A stretch of 41,175 bases of DNA, taken from the NCBI RefSeq assembly GCF_049059935.1, contig NZ_JBMGQR010000035.1:1-41175 (forward strand), read 5' to 3'. The notes below the pieces were generated by a model, which was given only the letters and a program-made list of their open reading frames with translations, searched no databases and had not been told where the DNA came from. Positions 14,952-23,302 of this stretch are shown in pieces. This DNA comes from JAURVT01 sp049059935. Lineage in GTDB: Bacteria; Actinomycetota; Actinomycetes; Propionibacteriales; Nocardioidaceae. Numbering within the stretch: position 1 is the stretch's first letter; the number at the start of each line of letters is the position of its first letter. The position numbers and the translations under genes are program-made.

Positions 14952-16136
14952 GGGGGTGCCGGACGGCAGCGGCACCCGTAGGAACCGCGGACGGTACAGG
15001 AACGGGTCGGCGTCGACGGCCGACAGGTCGGTGTCGTTCTGGCTGTACGAGACGACCACCGAGCCGTCCCGCGGCAGCAGGTCGGGGTGGGCGAGCGGCA
15101 TGTAGCGCAGCGTCCCGCCGCCGGCCTCAGACGGGATCTGCGCGACCGGGTCGCCGGCGACGAAGGGGCCGGTCGGCGACGGCGCCGACCACACGACGAG
15201 GTCGGAGCCGACGAACTCGTCGCGCTTGCTCACCGCGTACCACCGGCCGTCCTGCTCGAACACGCTGAGGGTCTGCGACACCCCGCCCTGCGCGGCGATC
15301 AGCTTCTTCGCGCGTCCGGCGTCGCGCTGCCAGCGCCGCCCGTCCCAGTAGCGCCACCGGTCGGTCTCGAGGATGTCGTCCGGACGGACGCGCGCGACCG
15401 CCAGCGAGAACCCGAAGATGCCCGGCCGCTCGGGGTTGGCGGTGCCGTACAGGTAGACCCAGCCGTCCTCGACCGCCGACGCCGCACCCCACGTCGGGCG
15501 CCTCGTGCCGGCCCGGTCGGGCCCGACGTCGCGCACCGTCAGCAGCTGCGGCGTGCCGCCCCGCGGCACGACGAACAGCGCCGTCGCCGGACCCAGGTTG
15601 GTGAACGCGGCGGCACCGTCGGGGCGGTCCGAGCCCCGGACGCGCTGGGCGCCGACGCCCACGAGGTCGTAGCCGGTGCGCTCGACCTTGGCGACCGACA
15701 TCGGCCAGTACCCGACGCCGTCGGCGCGGTCGGGGATGAGCGCGCCGTGGTCGGCCGGCAGGACGACGCTCGCGCACCGCCCCGAGAAGACCAGCACCGA
15801 GTTGCGGACGAAGCGCTGGCCGTCGAAGTCACGCGAGCGCAGCGTGTCGCCGAAGACCCAGAGACGGCGGCCGTCCTGGAGCTCGACGTCCGCGCCCACG
15901 TCGGCACCCTGGAACTCCTGGCCGCCGCGCACCCGGGTGGCCAGCGTGTTCAGGTCGGCGACGGACCCGATGGGGTCGATCGGCAGGCACTGCGTCTGCT
16001 CGGCGGGGTCGACCGACACCGTCGTGCGGTCGTCGCGGGGCGCCGGGGCGAGGGCGAGCGCGGCGAACAGGGCGACCGCCACCGGCAGCGTGACGAGCCC
16101 GACGCGCACGCGCCAGCTCACCCGGGGCAGCGCCAT
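14949..16136 (-). CDS. Membrane-anchored DUF4185/DUF5005-like beta-propeller protein
   Basis: A 395-residue protein. Residues 10-31 form an N-terminal hydrophobic segment (signal anchor or uncleaved signal; no lipobox cysteine). The exported part begins with an early cysteine (QTQCLPIDP) and has the LWVFGDTLRSRDFDG motif (92-106) and VRNSVLVFSG that mark DUF4185/DUF5005 proteins, which adopt a five-bladed, GH43-like propeller. Later blades show GWVYLYGT, GRWYAVSKRD and MPLAHPDLLP. The FGDT aspartate is a likely active-site or ligand position. Carbohydrate binding or hydrolysis is inferred from the fold. ATG 16136 starts the hydrophobic segment. Confidence 0.72.
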   Translation of the reverse strand: MALPRVSWRVRVGLVTLPVAVALFAALALAPAPRDDRTTVSVDPAEQTQCLPIDPIGSVADLNTLATRVRGGQEFQGADVGADVELQDGRRLWVFGDTLRSRDFDGQRFVRNSVLVFSGRCASVVLPADHGALIPDRADGVGYWPMSVAKVERTGYDLVGVGAQRVRGSDRPDGAAAFTNLGPATALFVVPRGGTPQLLTVRDVGPDRAGTRRPTWGAASAVEDGWVYLYGTANPERPGIFGFSLAVARVRPDDILETDRWRYWDGRRWQRDAGRAKKLIAAQGGVSQTLSVFEQDGRWYAVSKRDEFVGSDLVVWSAPSPTGPFVAGDPVAQIPSEAGGGTLRYMPLAHPDLLPRDGSVVVSYSQNDTDLSAVDADPFLYRPRFLRVPLPSGTP

Positions 16137-16159
16137 GGGGGTCACGCTTCCACACGGCC

Positions 16160-16165
16160 TAGGCT
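16160..16165 (+). promoter_or_regulatory. -10 box TAGGCT
   Basis: TAGGCT ends 8 nt before GTG 16174, allowing a leaderless or nearly leaderless mRNA. Confidence 0.4.
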
Positions 16166-16173
16166 CGACGACC

Positions 16174-17175
16174 GTGGGACGACGCCGGACGCTCGTGGTG
16201 CTCGGCGTGCTGGTGCTCCAGGCGCTCGTCGTCGCGCTGGTGGTCCTCGCCGGGCCCGGGGGAGAGCCGCACCGCGCGCCCGTGACGATCGCGGCGCCCG
16301 CGGTCGTCGCGCAGACCCTCGCCGAGCGCGTCGACGCCCTTCCCGGTGAGCCGTTCGACGCGGCCGCGACCACGTCCACGAGCCGGGCGCGCGCCGACGT
16401 CGTCGAGGGACGCAGCGTCGCCGCGGTGGTCGTCGACCTGTCGGCCGAGACCGAAACCCTCTACGTGGCCTCGGCCCGAGGCGACGCGCTCGAGGACGCC
16501 GTGCGGGACGGGCTGTCGGGGATCTCGGCCTCGCTCGGCCGCACGCTGGTCGTCGAGGACGTGGTTCCGCCCCGCGGCGATGCGGGCCTCGGGACCCTGA
16601 TGACGCTGGTGGGCCTCGCGGTGCTGCTCGGGTTCGTCGTCGCCGTCGTGACCACCTGGTGGCGCGGACCCGTCGCCGCGACGGCGAGGCTCGGCGCGGT
16701 GCGCGTCGTCACGGCGTCGGCGCTGGCGGCCGTGCTCGGTCTCGGCGTGGCGGTCGCGGGGGTCGCGCTCGTCGGCGGTGGTCTCGCCGGGTGGTGGCTC
16801 GCGGCGTCGCTGACGGTGCTCGCCGTCGTCACCACGACCTACGCGCTCGAGGCCCTCGCCGGAGCGGCCGGGCTCGGCATCGCCCTGACGCTGCTCGTGC
16901 TCGCAGCCGCGCCGGTGGTGGTCGCGGGCAGCCCGCTGCTGCCGGCCGAGCCGTGGGCGACCGTGACGCCCTGGCTGCCCTACGGTGCGGGCCTGGCTGC
17001 CGCCACGTCCGCGGCCTGGTTCGACGACGCGGGTGCCCTGCGACCGCTGCTGGTGCTCGCGGCGTGGACGGGCCTGTCCGTGCTGACGCTGGTGGTGGCG
17101 CGTCGGGAGCGGCGACGGGACGAGGCGGAGGTCTCCCAGCCGGCAGCGGCCGACGGTGGGATCATCGGCAGATGA
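16174..17175 (+). CDS. ABC-2/YhgE-like membrane protein
   Basis: A 333-residue membrane protein: an N-terminal helix (about 6-26), an extracytoplasmic domain of about 110 residues (including AAVVVDLSAETETLYVASARG and LGRTLVVEDVVPPRGDAGLG), then six hydrophobic helices and a basic, Arg-rich cytoplasmic end. This one-helix, exported-domain, six-helix plan is that of YhgE/Pip or ABC-2-type permeases. No ATPase gene lies nearby. GTG 16174 is chosen from the promoter spacing and the hydrophobic start. The stop overlaps the gcdH start (ATGA), so the two are translationally coupled. Function unknown. Confidence 0.6.
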   Translation: MGRRRTLVVLGVLVLQALVVALVVLAGPGGEPHRAPVTIAAPAVVAQTLAERVDALPGEPFDAAATTSTSRARADVVEGRSVAAVVVDLSAETETLYVASARGDALEDAVRDGLSGISASLGRTLVVEDVVPPRGDAGLGTLMTLVGLAVLLGFVVAVVTTWWRGPVAATARLGAVRVVTASALAAVLGLGVAVAGVALVGGGLAGWWLAASLTVLAVVTTTYALEALAGAAGLGIALTLLVLAAAPVVVAGSPLLPAEPWATVTPWLPYGAGLAAATSAAWFDDAGALRPLLVLAAWTGLSVLTLVVARRERRRDEAEVSQPAAADGGIIGR

Positions 17176-18332
17176 GCACCCCGGCAGAGGACTACCTCGA
17201 CCTCGACACCCTGCTGTCCACCGACGAGATCGCCCTGCGGGCCGCGGTGCGCGCGTTCGTCGACGACCGGATCAAGCCCCACGTCGCGCAGTGGTTCGAG
17301 GAGGCGCAGTTCCCGCGCCACCTCGTCAAGGAGATGGGCGACCTCGGCCTGCTCGGCATGCACCTGGACGGCTACGGCTGCGCCGGTCGCAGCGCGGTGG
17401 AGTACGGCCTCGCGGCCATGGAGCTCGAGGCCGGCGACTCGGGCATCCGCACCTTCGTCAGCGTGCAGGGCTCGCTCGCGATGAGCGCGATCCACAAGTT
17501 CGGCTCCGAGGAGCAGAAGCAGACCTGGCTGCCCGGCATGGCCGCGGGCGACCTGATCGGCTCGTTCGGCCTCACCGAGCCCGGCGCCGGCAGCGACCCC
17601 GCGTCGATGGCCACCCACGCCGTGCGTGACGGCGACGACTGGGTGCTCAACGGGTCCAAGCGCTGGATCGGCCTGGCGTCGATCGCCGACGTGACGGTGG
17701 TCTGGGCGCAGACCGACGGCGGCATCCGCGGCTTCGTGGTGCCCACGCAGAGCGAGGGCTTCACCGCCACGCCCATCACGGGCAAGCTGTCGATGCGCAC
17801 CTCGATCCAGTGCGACATCACCCTGACCGACGTCCGGCTGCCCGCCGACGCGGTGCTGCCCCAAGTCACGGGCCTCAAGGGACCCTTCTCGTGCCTGAAC
17901 GAGGCGCGCTACGGGATCATGTGGGGCGCGATGGGCGCTGCACGCGATGCCTACGAGGCGGCGCTGGCGTACTCGCTCGAGCGGCACCAGTTCGACAAGC
18001 CCATCGCCTCGTTCCAGCTGACCCAGGCCAAGCTGGTCGACATGGCGCTGGAGATCCAGAAGGGCCAGCTGGTGGCCCTGCAGACCGGGCGGCTCAAGGA
18101 CGCCGGCACCCTGCGCCCGGAGCAGATCTCCTTCGGCAAGCTCAACAACGTGCGCGAGGCGATCGAGATCTGCCGGCAGGCCCGCACGATCCTCGGCGGC
18201 AACGGCGTGACGCTCGACCACTCGCCGCTGCGGCACGCCAACAACCTGGAGAGCGTGCGCACCTACGAGGGCACCGACGAGGTGCACACGCTCATCATGG
18301 GCCGGGTCATCACCGGCATCTCGGCGTTCTGA
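17172..18332 (+). CDS. gcdH: Glutaryl-CoA dehydrogenase (acyl-CoA dehydrogenase family)
   Basis: A 386-residue FAD enzyme. Compared from memory with human GCDH it shares FGLTEPGAGSDPASM (133-146), LNGSKRWIGLASIADVTVVWAQ with the following GGIRGFVVP, GPFSCLNEARYGIMWGAMGAA, QARTILGGNGV and the end TYEGTDEVHTLIMGRVITGISAF. Glu366 in TYEGT is at the catalytic-base position of this subfamily. It probably oxidises and decarboxylates glutaryl-CoA to crotonyl-CoA in lysine, tryptophan or aromatic breakdown; a non-decarboxylating variant is possible. It is coupled to the upstream membrane protein gene and convergent with padR, whose stop is 4 nt away. Confidence 0.88.
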   Translation: MSTPAEDYLDLDTLLSTDEIALRAAVRAFVDDRIKPHVAQWFEEAQFPRHLVKEMGDLGLLGMHLDGYGCAGRSAVEYGLAAMELEAGDSGIRTFVSVQGSLAMSAIHKFGSEEQKQTWLPGMAAGDLIGSFGLTEPGAGSDPASMATHAVRDGDDWVLNGSKRWIGLASIADVTVVWAQTDGGIRGFVVPTQSEGFTATPITGKLSMRTSIQCDITLTDVRLPADAVLPQVTGLKGPFSCLNEARYGIMWGAMGAARDAYEAALAYSLERHQFDKPIASFQLTQAKLVDMALEIQKGQLVALQTGRLKDAGTLRPEQISFGKLNNVREAIEICRQARTILGGNGVTLDHSPLRHANNLESVRTYEGTDEVHTLIMGRVITGISAF

Positions 18333-18336
18333 CCCG

Positions 18337-18942
18337 TCACGTGGTCGTGGTGTCGGTCGATCCGTCGTCGGCGAGCAGCAGGTAGATCCTGCGGCGCGCG
18401 TCCTTGAGGATCGCGATCGCCTCGGTCACCTGCTCGGGACGCCCGACCTGGGCGACCTGCATGGCGGCACCGGCGAGCTCGGGGATCGCGCCGCGCAGCT
18501 CGCGGAACCCGTCGTTGCCGGCGCCGTCGACGGACTCCCAGACGGCGTCGAGCTCGTCGCGGTGCTCCTCGACGTAGGCGGTGCCGTCGTCGGTGAGGTG
18601 GACGACCGAGCGGCCCTCTGCCTTCTCGGTGCGGACCAGGCCCTCGTCGCCGAGCTGGGCGAGGATCGGGTAGACCGAGCCGGGGCTCGGGCTCCAGACG
18701 CCGCCGGTGCGCTCCTTGACCTCCTGGATGATCTGGTAGCCGTGCATGGGCTCCTGCGCGAGCAGGGCCAGGACGGCGTTGCGGACGTCGCCGCGGGCAC
18801 GCCCGCGACCTCCGCGTCGACCGCGGCCACGTCCGTCGGGCGGGCCGAAGCCCGGTCCCATCGGGCCGAAGCCGGGGCCTCCCGGGCCGAACCCGGGTCC
18901 GAAGCCGCGTGCGCGGCGGGGGTGGTGGTGGATGCCTCTCAT
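18337..18942 (-). CDS. PadR family transcriptional regulator with Gly/Phe/Pro-rich N-terminus
   Basis: A 201-residue regulator. Residues about 13-51 are a low-complexity region of repeated GFGP units followed by an Arg/Gly-rich stretch. The PadR winged helix follows (about 52-130): VRNAVLALLAQEPMHGYQIIQ, WSPSPGSVYPILAQLGDEGLV, then the wing RSVVHLTDDGTAYV. A C-terminal helical part (to residue 190) resembles Vir_C-like PadR dimerisation helices. ATG 18942 is preceded by AAGGAGAT on the minus strand. Two CGATATATCG palindromes upstream point to autoregulation. No obvious efflux target lies downstream; the ligand is unknown. Confidence 0.9.
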   Translation of the reverse strand: MRGIHHHPRRARGFGPGFGPGGPGFGPMGPGFGPPDGRGRGRRGGRGRARGDVRNAVLALLAQEPMHGYQIIQEVKERTGGVWSPSPGSVYPILAQLGDEGLVRTEKAEGRSVVHLTDDGTAYVEEHRDELDAVWESVDGAGNDGFRELRGAIPELAGAAMQVAQVGRPEQVTEAIAILKDARRRIYLLLADDGSTDTTTT

Positions 18943-19000
18943 GAGGGATCTCCTTCTGGTGCTCTCGGAGCGGTCCGGATGACCACTCGCGATGGCTCGA

Positions 19001-19046
19001 CGATATATCGGCAAGCCGGACAGTCAAGACCTCTCGCGATATATCG
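19001..19046. promoter_or_regulatory. Paired CGATATATCG operators of the PadR gene
   Basis: The perfect 10-bp palindrome CGATATATCG occurs at 19001-19010 and again at 19037-19046, 36 bp apart, 58-104 bp upstream of padR. An inverted pair GACAGTCA (19019-19026) and TGACTGTC (19051-19058) surrounds the second site. AT-rich ATAT-centred palindromes are typical PadR targets; binding here is inferred. Confidence 0.65.
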
Positions 19047-19161
19047 CCGATGACTGTCGGGGAGGTTCGGCGGCGCCGGGCCGAGGTGTCGGGAGTCACA
19101 GGCGCTCCAGGCTGATTTGCCGTACGCGGAATGAAACCGATCCGTACTGTCTTGATGAGAC

Positions 19162-19177
19162 GAAACAGTTCCGTTTC
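19162..19177. promoter_or_regulatory. Candidate TetR operator GAAACAGTTCCGTTTC
   Basis: An imperfect 16-bp palindrome with GAAAC and GTTTC arms lies 25 bp before the tetR start. A wider inverted pair, ATGAAAC (19131-19137) and GTTTCAT (19173-19179), overlaps it. Position and form suit autorepression of the tetR-MFS operon. Confidence 0.55.
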
Positions 19178-19202
19178 ATGTGTGACGAGAAGGTGAACGA
19201 CC

Positions 19203-19859
19203 ATGACTGCAGGGTCCGCCGACACGGCCGCTCCCGTGGCCCGGCCGCGGGTCGAGGGCGACCGTGAGCAGGAGATCCTCGACGCGACGCTCGACGTCCT
19301 GTCCGACGTCGGCTACGACCGCCTGACGATGGACGCGGTCGCCTCGGCGGCCCGGGCGTCCAAGGCCACCCTGTACCGCCGGTGGAGCAGCAAGTCGTCG
19401 CTCGTCATCGACGCGCTGCTGTCGCAGAAGGAGCCCGCCGAGCTGCCGGACACCGGCACCCTCCGCGGTGACCTGCTCGCCACGTTCTGCGGCATGGGCG
19501 GGCTCACCGACCAGCGTCAGATCCGGGTGCTGGCCAGCGTCATCACGGCCATCGCGCGCGACGAGGACTTCGCCACGGCATTCCGCCACGACTTCGTCGG
19601 CCCCAAGGTCGCCCTCACCACCTCGATCTTCGAGCGTGCCCGGGCCCGCGGGGAGGTCCGCGCCGACCTCGACCTCGACCTCGTCGCGCAGGCGCTGCCG
19701 GGCATCGTCCTGCACCGCCGGTTCCTGCTCGGCGAGATCCCCGACGCCGCCTTCGTCACCACCGTCATCGACCAGATCATCCTGCCCGCCGCCGTCGTCG
19801 GGCAGTCCTCCCAGGCAGACCCCGCCTCGGGTCCCATGAACCAGGAAGACCTCACATGA
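19203..19859 (+). CDS. TetR/AcrR family regulator of the adjacent drug exporter
   Basis: A 218-residue repressor. The DNA-binding domain spans about 22-68: EQEILDATLDVLSDVGYDRLT, then MDAVASAARASKATLYRRW, with the KATLYRRW ending common to exporter-controlling TetR proteins. The C-terminal part includes FHDFVGPKV-like and LVAQALPGIVLHRRFLLGEIPD segments of the TetR_C family. ATG 19203 is preceded by GAAGG. Its last four bases overlap the MFS gene (ATGA), so regulator and pump form an operon, presumably induced by a pump substrate. Confidence 0.92.
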   Translation: MTAGSADTAAPVARPRVEGDREQEILDATLDVLSDVGYDRLTMDAVASAARASKATLYRRWSSKSSLVIDALLSQKEPAELPDTGTLRGDLLATFCGMGGLTDQRQIRVLASVITAIARDEDFATAFRHDFVGPKVALTTSIFERARARGEVRADLDLDLVAQALPGIVLHRRFLLGEIPDAAFVTTVIDQIILPAAVVGQSSQADPASGPMNQEDLT

Positions 19860-21463
19860 CCGACATCGCCAACGACGCGGCCCAGGCCGACGTCGCCCCA
19901 CCCGAGAGGAAGCTCCACCTCGGGTGGGCCCTCGTCCTGATCTCCATGGCGCAGCTGATGGTGGTGCTCGACGCCTCGATCGCCAACATCGCCCTTCCCT
20001 TCATCGGCGCCGACCTGAACATCGACGACGCCAACCTGACCTGGATCGTCACGGGCTACGCCCTGGCGTTCGGCGGTCTGCTCCTGCTCGGCGGACGCCT
20101 CGGTGACCTCTACGGCCGCCGCCGCGTCTTCATGATCGGGCTCACCGTGTTCGCCGTCGCGTCGCTGCTCGGGGGTGCTGCCCAGAACGAGGCGCTCCTG
20201 CTCGGCGCCCGTGGCCTCCAGGGCCTCGGTGCCGCGCTCGCGTCGCCCGCCGCGCTCGCGCTGATCGCCACCACGTTCCCCGCGGGCCCGGCCCGCAACC
20301 GTGCGTTCGCCGTCTACGCCGCGATGTCCGGCGCCGGTGCGGCCGTCGGCCTGATCCTGGGTGGCTGGCTCACGGGCCTCGACCCGGTCTTCGGCCTCGA
20401 AGGCTGGCGCCTGACGTTCCTGATCAACGTCCCCATCGGCCTGGTCGCCGCGTTCCTGGCTCCGCGCTTCCTCAACGAGTCCGAGTCGCACCCCGGTGAG
20501 CTCGACGTCCCCGGCGCCATCACCGGCTCGCTCGGCCTGCTCGGCCTGGTCTACGGCTTCAGCCGCGCCGGCGACGCCGCCTACGGCTGGGGCGACACCT
20601 GGACGATCGCCTCGATCATCGCCGGCGTCGTGCTGCTCGTCGTCTTCGCCGTCGTGGAGTCGCGCGTGAAGCACCCGCTGCTCCCCACCCGGGTCTTCGC
20701 CAACCGCACCCGCGCCACCAGCTTCGGCGTGATGATGCTCGTGCCGGCCGCGATGTTCGCGATGTTCTACTTCCTCAGCCTGTTCATCCAGCTCGTGGTC
20801 GGGTACAGCCCGCTGCACACCGGCTTCGCCTTCCTGCCGTTCTCGTTCGGCATCGTCATCGGCGCCGGCCTGTCGTCGAACCTGGTCAACCGGATCGACC
20901 CCCGCTTCATCGCGGGCACCGGCACCCTGATGGCGGCCGGCGCCCTGTTCGGGTTCTCCCGGCTCTCGGTGCCGACCGGTGCGTCCGACCTGCTGGCGCT
21001 CGGCGCGAACGGCAACCTCGGCGACGGCGTCAACTACTGGGCGTCGATCTTCCCGTTCATCATGCTGATGTCGGTCGGCATGGGCGCGGTCTTCGTCCCG
21101 CTCACGCTGACGGCGGTGCACCACCTGCGCGCCGAGGACTCCGGCATCGGCTCGGGCGTGCTCAACACGATGCAGCAGGTCGGCGGCGCGCTCGGCCTGG
21201 CCATCCTCGGTACCGTCTCGGTGCACTTCGCGTCGGGCACCAAGGCCGACCTCGTCCGTGACCTCACCGCCCAGGGCCTCCCGCGCCAGGGTGCCGAGGG
21301 CCTGGCGTTCGTCGGCTCCTTCACCGAGGGCGCCACGGCCGCGTTCCTCGTCGGCGCGGTGCTGATCGCGATCGGCTCGGCCGCGATCTGGGCGTTCCTC
21401 AACGTCAAGCACGAGGAGCTGGCCACCGACGGCCCGGACTCGCCGCAGGTGCACGTGGGCTGA
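19856..21463 (+). CDS. MFS drug exporter, DHA2 (EmrB/QacA) type
   Basis: A 535-residue permease with the 14-helix DHA2 layout. Helix 1 carries VVLDASIANIALP (motif D1, residues 36-48, Asp39); motif A is GGRLGDLYGRRRVF (79-92); GLGAALASPAALALIATTFP and AVYAAMSGAGAAVGLILGGWL (motif C-like) follow. These proton-driven pumps export drugs, dyes or other hydrophobic compounds. The substrate is not deducible, but the fused-operon TetR regulator fits an inducible resistance pump. The C-terminus is short and hydrophilic. A GC-rich hairpin begins 22 nt after the stop. Confidence 0.93.
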   Translation: MTDIANDAAQADVAPPERKLHLGWALVLISMAQLMVVLDASIANIALPFIGADLNIDDANLTWIVTGYALAFGGLLLLGGRLGDLYGRRRVFMIGLTVFAVASLLGGAAQNEALLLGARGLQGLGAALASPAALALIATTFPAGPARNRAFAVYAAMSGAGAAVGLILGGWLTGLDPVFGLEGWRLTFLINVPIGLVAAFLAPRFLNESESHPGELDVPGAITGSLGLLGLVYGFSRAGDAAYGWGDTWTIASIIAGVVLLVVFAVVESRVKHPLLPTRVFANRTRATSFGVMMLVPAAMFAMFYFLSLFIQLVVGYSPLHTGFAFLPFSFGIVIGAGLSSNLVNRIDPRFIAGTGTLMAAGALFGFSRLSVPTGASDLLALGANGNLGDGVNYWASIFPFIMLMSVGMGAVFVPLTLTAVHHLRAEDSGIGSGVLNTMQQVGGALGLAILGTVSVHFASGTKADLVRDLTAQGLPRQGAEGLAFVGSFTEGATAAFLVGAVLIAIGSAAIWAFLNVKHEELATDGPDSPQVHVG

Positions 21464-21485
21464 CGCAGCACCCAGAACCCGACCG

Positions 21486-21518
21486 GGGCCCGGTCACCGC
21501 GACGCGGTGGCCGGGCCC
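21486..21518. terminator. Bidirectional terminator hairpin
   Basis: GGGCCCGGTCACCGCG and CGCGGTGGCCGGGCCC pair with a single G-T mismatch around one central base. It lies between the convergent MFS and VOC genes and overlaps the last codons of the VOC gene. Confidence 0.7.
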
Positions 21519-21952
21519 TCGTCGTCCCGCTCCGCGGCGGTGGGGCGGTGCTGGACGTACTCGACGACGGTGCCGTCGGGGTGCTCGACGGTGAGCCCCG
21601 AGCCGGTGGGCACCTCGTGCAGCGGCTTGACGATGCGTCCACCCGCCGCGACCAGGCGGTCGCGGTAGGGCTGCACCTCGTCCACCAGCAGCGTGCCCGT
21701 GGTGGAGCGGAACGGCACCAACGCCTCGTCGGTGCCGGAGACGACCAGGAACGAACCGACCATCGCCAGCGAGAGGCCGACCTCGGGGTACGGGAAGATT
21801 GCATCGGCCCGGACGCCCTGCAGCTCCTCGTAGAAGTCGATCGCGTCGCCGAGGTCGTCGGGCCAGACGAAGACGCGGATGAGCACGCGCGGCGGCTGCC
21901 CCTCGGACGACGTGCGTTCGCGCCAGAGCCGGGTGAGGTCGAGATCGGTCAT
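21494..21952 (-). CDS. VOC (glyoxalase/bleomycin-resistance) superfamily protein
   Basis: A 152-residue protein with the betaalphabetabetabeta pattern of VOC domains: VLIRVFVWPDDLGDAIDFYEELQG, then VGLSLAMVGSFLVVSG and VDEVQPYRDRLVAAGGRIVKPLHEVPTGSGLTVEHPDGTVVEYVQH. Glu131 in VVEYVQH is at the C-terminal metal position, but the usual first His of metal-binding members is replaced (LIRVFV), so it may be a binding protein or a metal-free member. Substrate unknown. No -10 box is obvious within 10 nt of the start. Its 3' end lies within the terminator hairpin. Confidence 0.8.
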   Translation of the reverse strand: MTDLDLTRLWRERTSSEGQPPRVLIRVFVWPDDLGDAIDFYEELQGVRADAIFPYPEVGLSLAMVGSFLVVSGTDEALVPFRSTTGTLLVDEVQPYRDRLVAAGGRIVKPLHEVPTGSGLTVEHPDGTVVEYVQHRPTAAERDDEGPATASR

Positions 21953-22063
21953 GGGCCTGATGCTGCAGCACGCCCGGACGCCGAAGAACCCGTCTCGCGA
22001 TACGACGGCCGACCGGCTGGCGATGATCTGTGCCGTCGTCGCCCGTGCGAACCTGTCACCTGC

Positions 22064-22110
22064 TTCGACCTGTCTCGAGAACGTGTTAAGTTAATGCGAC
22101 TTTGTTAACA
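22064..22110 (+). promoter_or_regulatory. AT-rich promoter/operator region of the fic gene
   Basis: TTCGAC (22064-22069) and TAAGTT (22087-22092) are spaced by 17 nt, a plausible -35/-10 pair. GTTAA occurs three times within 22085-22109, the last inside the perfect palindrome TGTTAACA (22103-22110), which would lie at or just after the transcription start and suits an operator. The AT-richness stands out in this genome. Confidence 0.45.
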
Positions 22111-22141
22111 TGTCGCGCGGATGTGTTGAAGGAGATGACGA

Positions 22142-23224
22142 ATGTCCTGGAGTCCCGACGCTCCCTTCGACGACCTGCCGCCACTACCCCCGCCGGGCCT
22201 CGACCTCGAGCCCAAACGCGTTCTCAAGGCCACGGTCGAGGCCCGGGCCGCGCTGGCCACGCTCGCCCAGGCCGGCCAGCTGCTGCCGAACCCCCACGTC
22301 CTGATCCACGCGGTTCCGCTGCTCGAGGCGCAGGCGAGCTCGGAGATCGAGAACATCGTGACCACGGCGGACGAGTTGTTCAAGCACGTGGACTCCGGAG
22401 GGGGCGACCACGCCACCAAGGAGGCTCTGCGCTACCGGACGGCGCTGTTCGTCGGCGTCGAGTCGATCAGGAACCGGCCGCTCACGGCCGCGACGGCTGC
22501 TCGAATCTGCTCCGAGCTGCAAGGTCGGGAGATGGCCGTTCGCGCGGTACCGGGCACGCGAATCGCGAACCCGAGCACGCGGGAGATCGTTTACGCGCCA
22601 CCCGAGGGGGCGGCACTGATCAGCGACAAGCTCTCGGCGTGGGAGCGCTTCGTCCATGCCGAGGACGACCTCGACCCCCTGGTGCGCATGGCGTTGGCCC
22701 ACTACCAGTTCGAGGCGGTCCACCCGTTCCACGACGGGAACGGGCGCACGGGCCGCGTCATCAACATCCTGATGCTCATCGAGGCGGGCCTGCTGCGCGA
22801 TCCCATTCTCTATCTCTCTCGCGCCATCATCGCCCGCAAGAACGACTACTACAGGCTGTTACGAGCGGTGACGGCCGAGGGCGCCTGGATCGACTGGATC
22901 CTCTACATGCTCGAGGCCGTCCACGATTCCGCGACGTCGACGACACGAAAGATCGGCTCCATCCGCGCATGTCAGGAGGAGATCTCTGAGCGGGCTCGTA
23001 CGGCGACTCCGGGCGGGCGGGACGCGCGCTTCCTGGCCGTCTTGTTCGAGCAGCCCTACTGCCGGATCAACACGGTCGTCGAGCGATGCGACGTCTCACG
23101 CCAGACCGCGTCGTCCTGGTTGCACGCGCTGGTGGAGGCGGGAGTGCTCCGGGACCTCAAGCTCGGTAGGGAGATCCTCTTCGTCAACCATGAGTTCCTG
23201 GAGGTGCTGACGCGACCCGAGTGA
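22142..23224 (+). CDS. Fic family AMP-transferase with N-terminal self-inhibitory motif and C-terminal winged helix
   Basis: A 360-residue Fic protein predicted to transfer AMP from ATP to a target protein. The N-terminal Fic_N region holds the inhibitory helix SSEIEN (66-71; Ser66, Glu70), the (S/T)xxxE(G/N) pattern of class II Fic proteins, and the family stretch NIVTTADELF. The active site is HPFHDGNGRTGR (194-205) with His194; the flap is at about 139-160. Residues about 296-357 form a winged-helix-like domain with TVVERCDVSRQTASSWLHAL. This layout matches the solitary Shewanella Fic type. AAGGAG at 22129-22134 sets the start. There is no separate antitoxin gene. A rare TTA codon encodes Leu240. 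Confidence 0.92.
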   Translation: MSWSPDAPFDDLPPLPPPGLDLEPKRVLKATVEARAALATLAQAGQLLPNPHVLIHAVPLLEAQASSEIENIVTTADELFKHVDSGGGDHATKEALRYRTALFVGVESIRNRPLTAATAARICSELQGREMAVRAVPGTRIANPSTREIVYAPPEGAALISDKLSAWERFVHAEDDLDPLVRMALAHYQFEAVHPFHDGNGRTGRVINILMLIEAGLLRDPILYLSRAIIARKNDYYRLLRAVTAEGAWIDWILYMLEAVHDSATSTTRKIGSIRACQEEISERARTATPGGRDARFLAVLFEQPYCRINTVVERCDVSRQTASSWLHALVEAGVLRDLKLGREILFVNHEFLEVLTRPE

Positions 23225-23302
23225 TCCCGTCGGGGATGCGCTCGCGCCTGGGCGGTGTTGGGTGGGAGGACCGCCCACGCCCCGACGCCGAAGGACCACC
23301 CG

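Noticed and set aside
19517..21454. A 645-codon antisense frame opposite the MFS exporter
   Set aside because: Its translation is Arg/Glu/Gln/His-rich low complexity, mirrors the third-position GC bias of the exporter, and has no recognisable domain.
22142..23224. Fic toxin-antitoxin pair
   Set aside because: No small antitoxin gene precedes or follows; the inhibitory motif is inside the protein, so it was called a self-inhibited enzyme.
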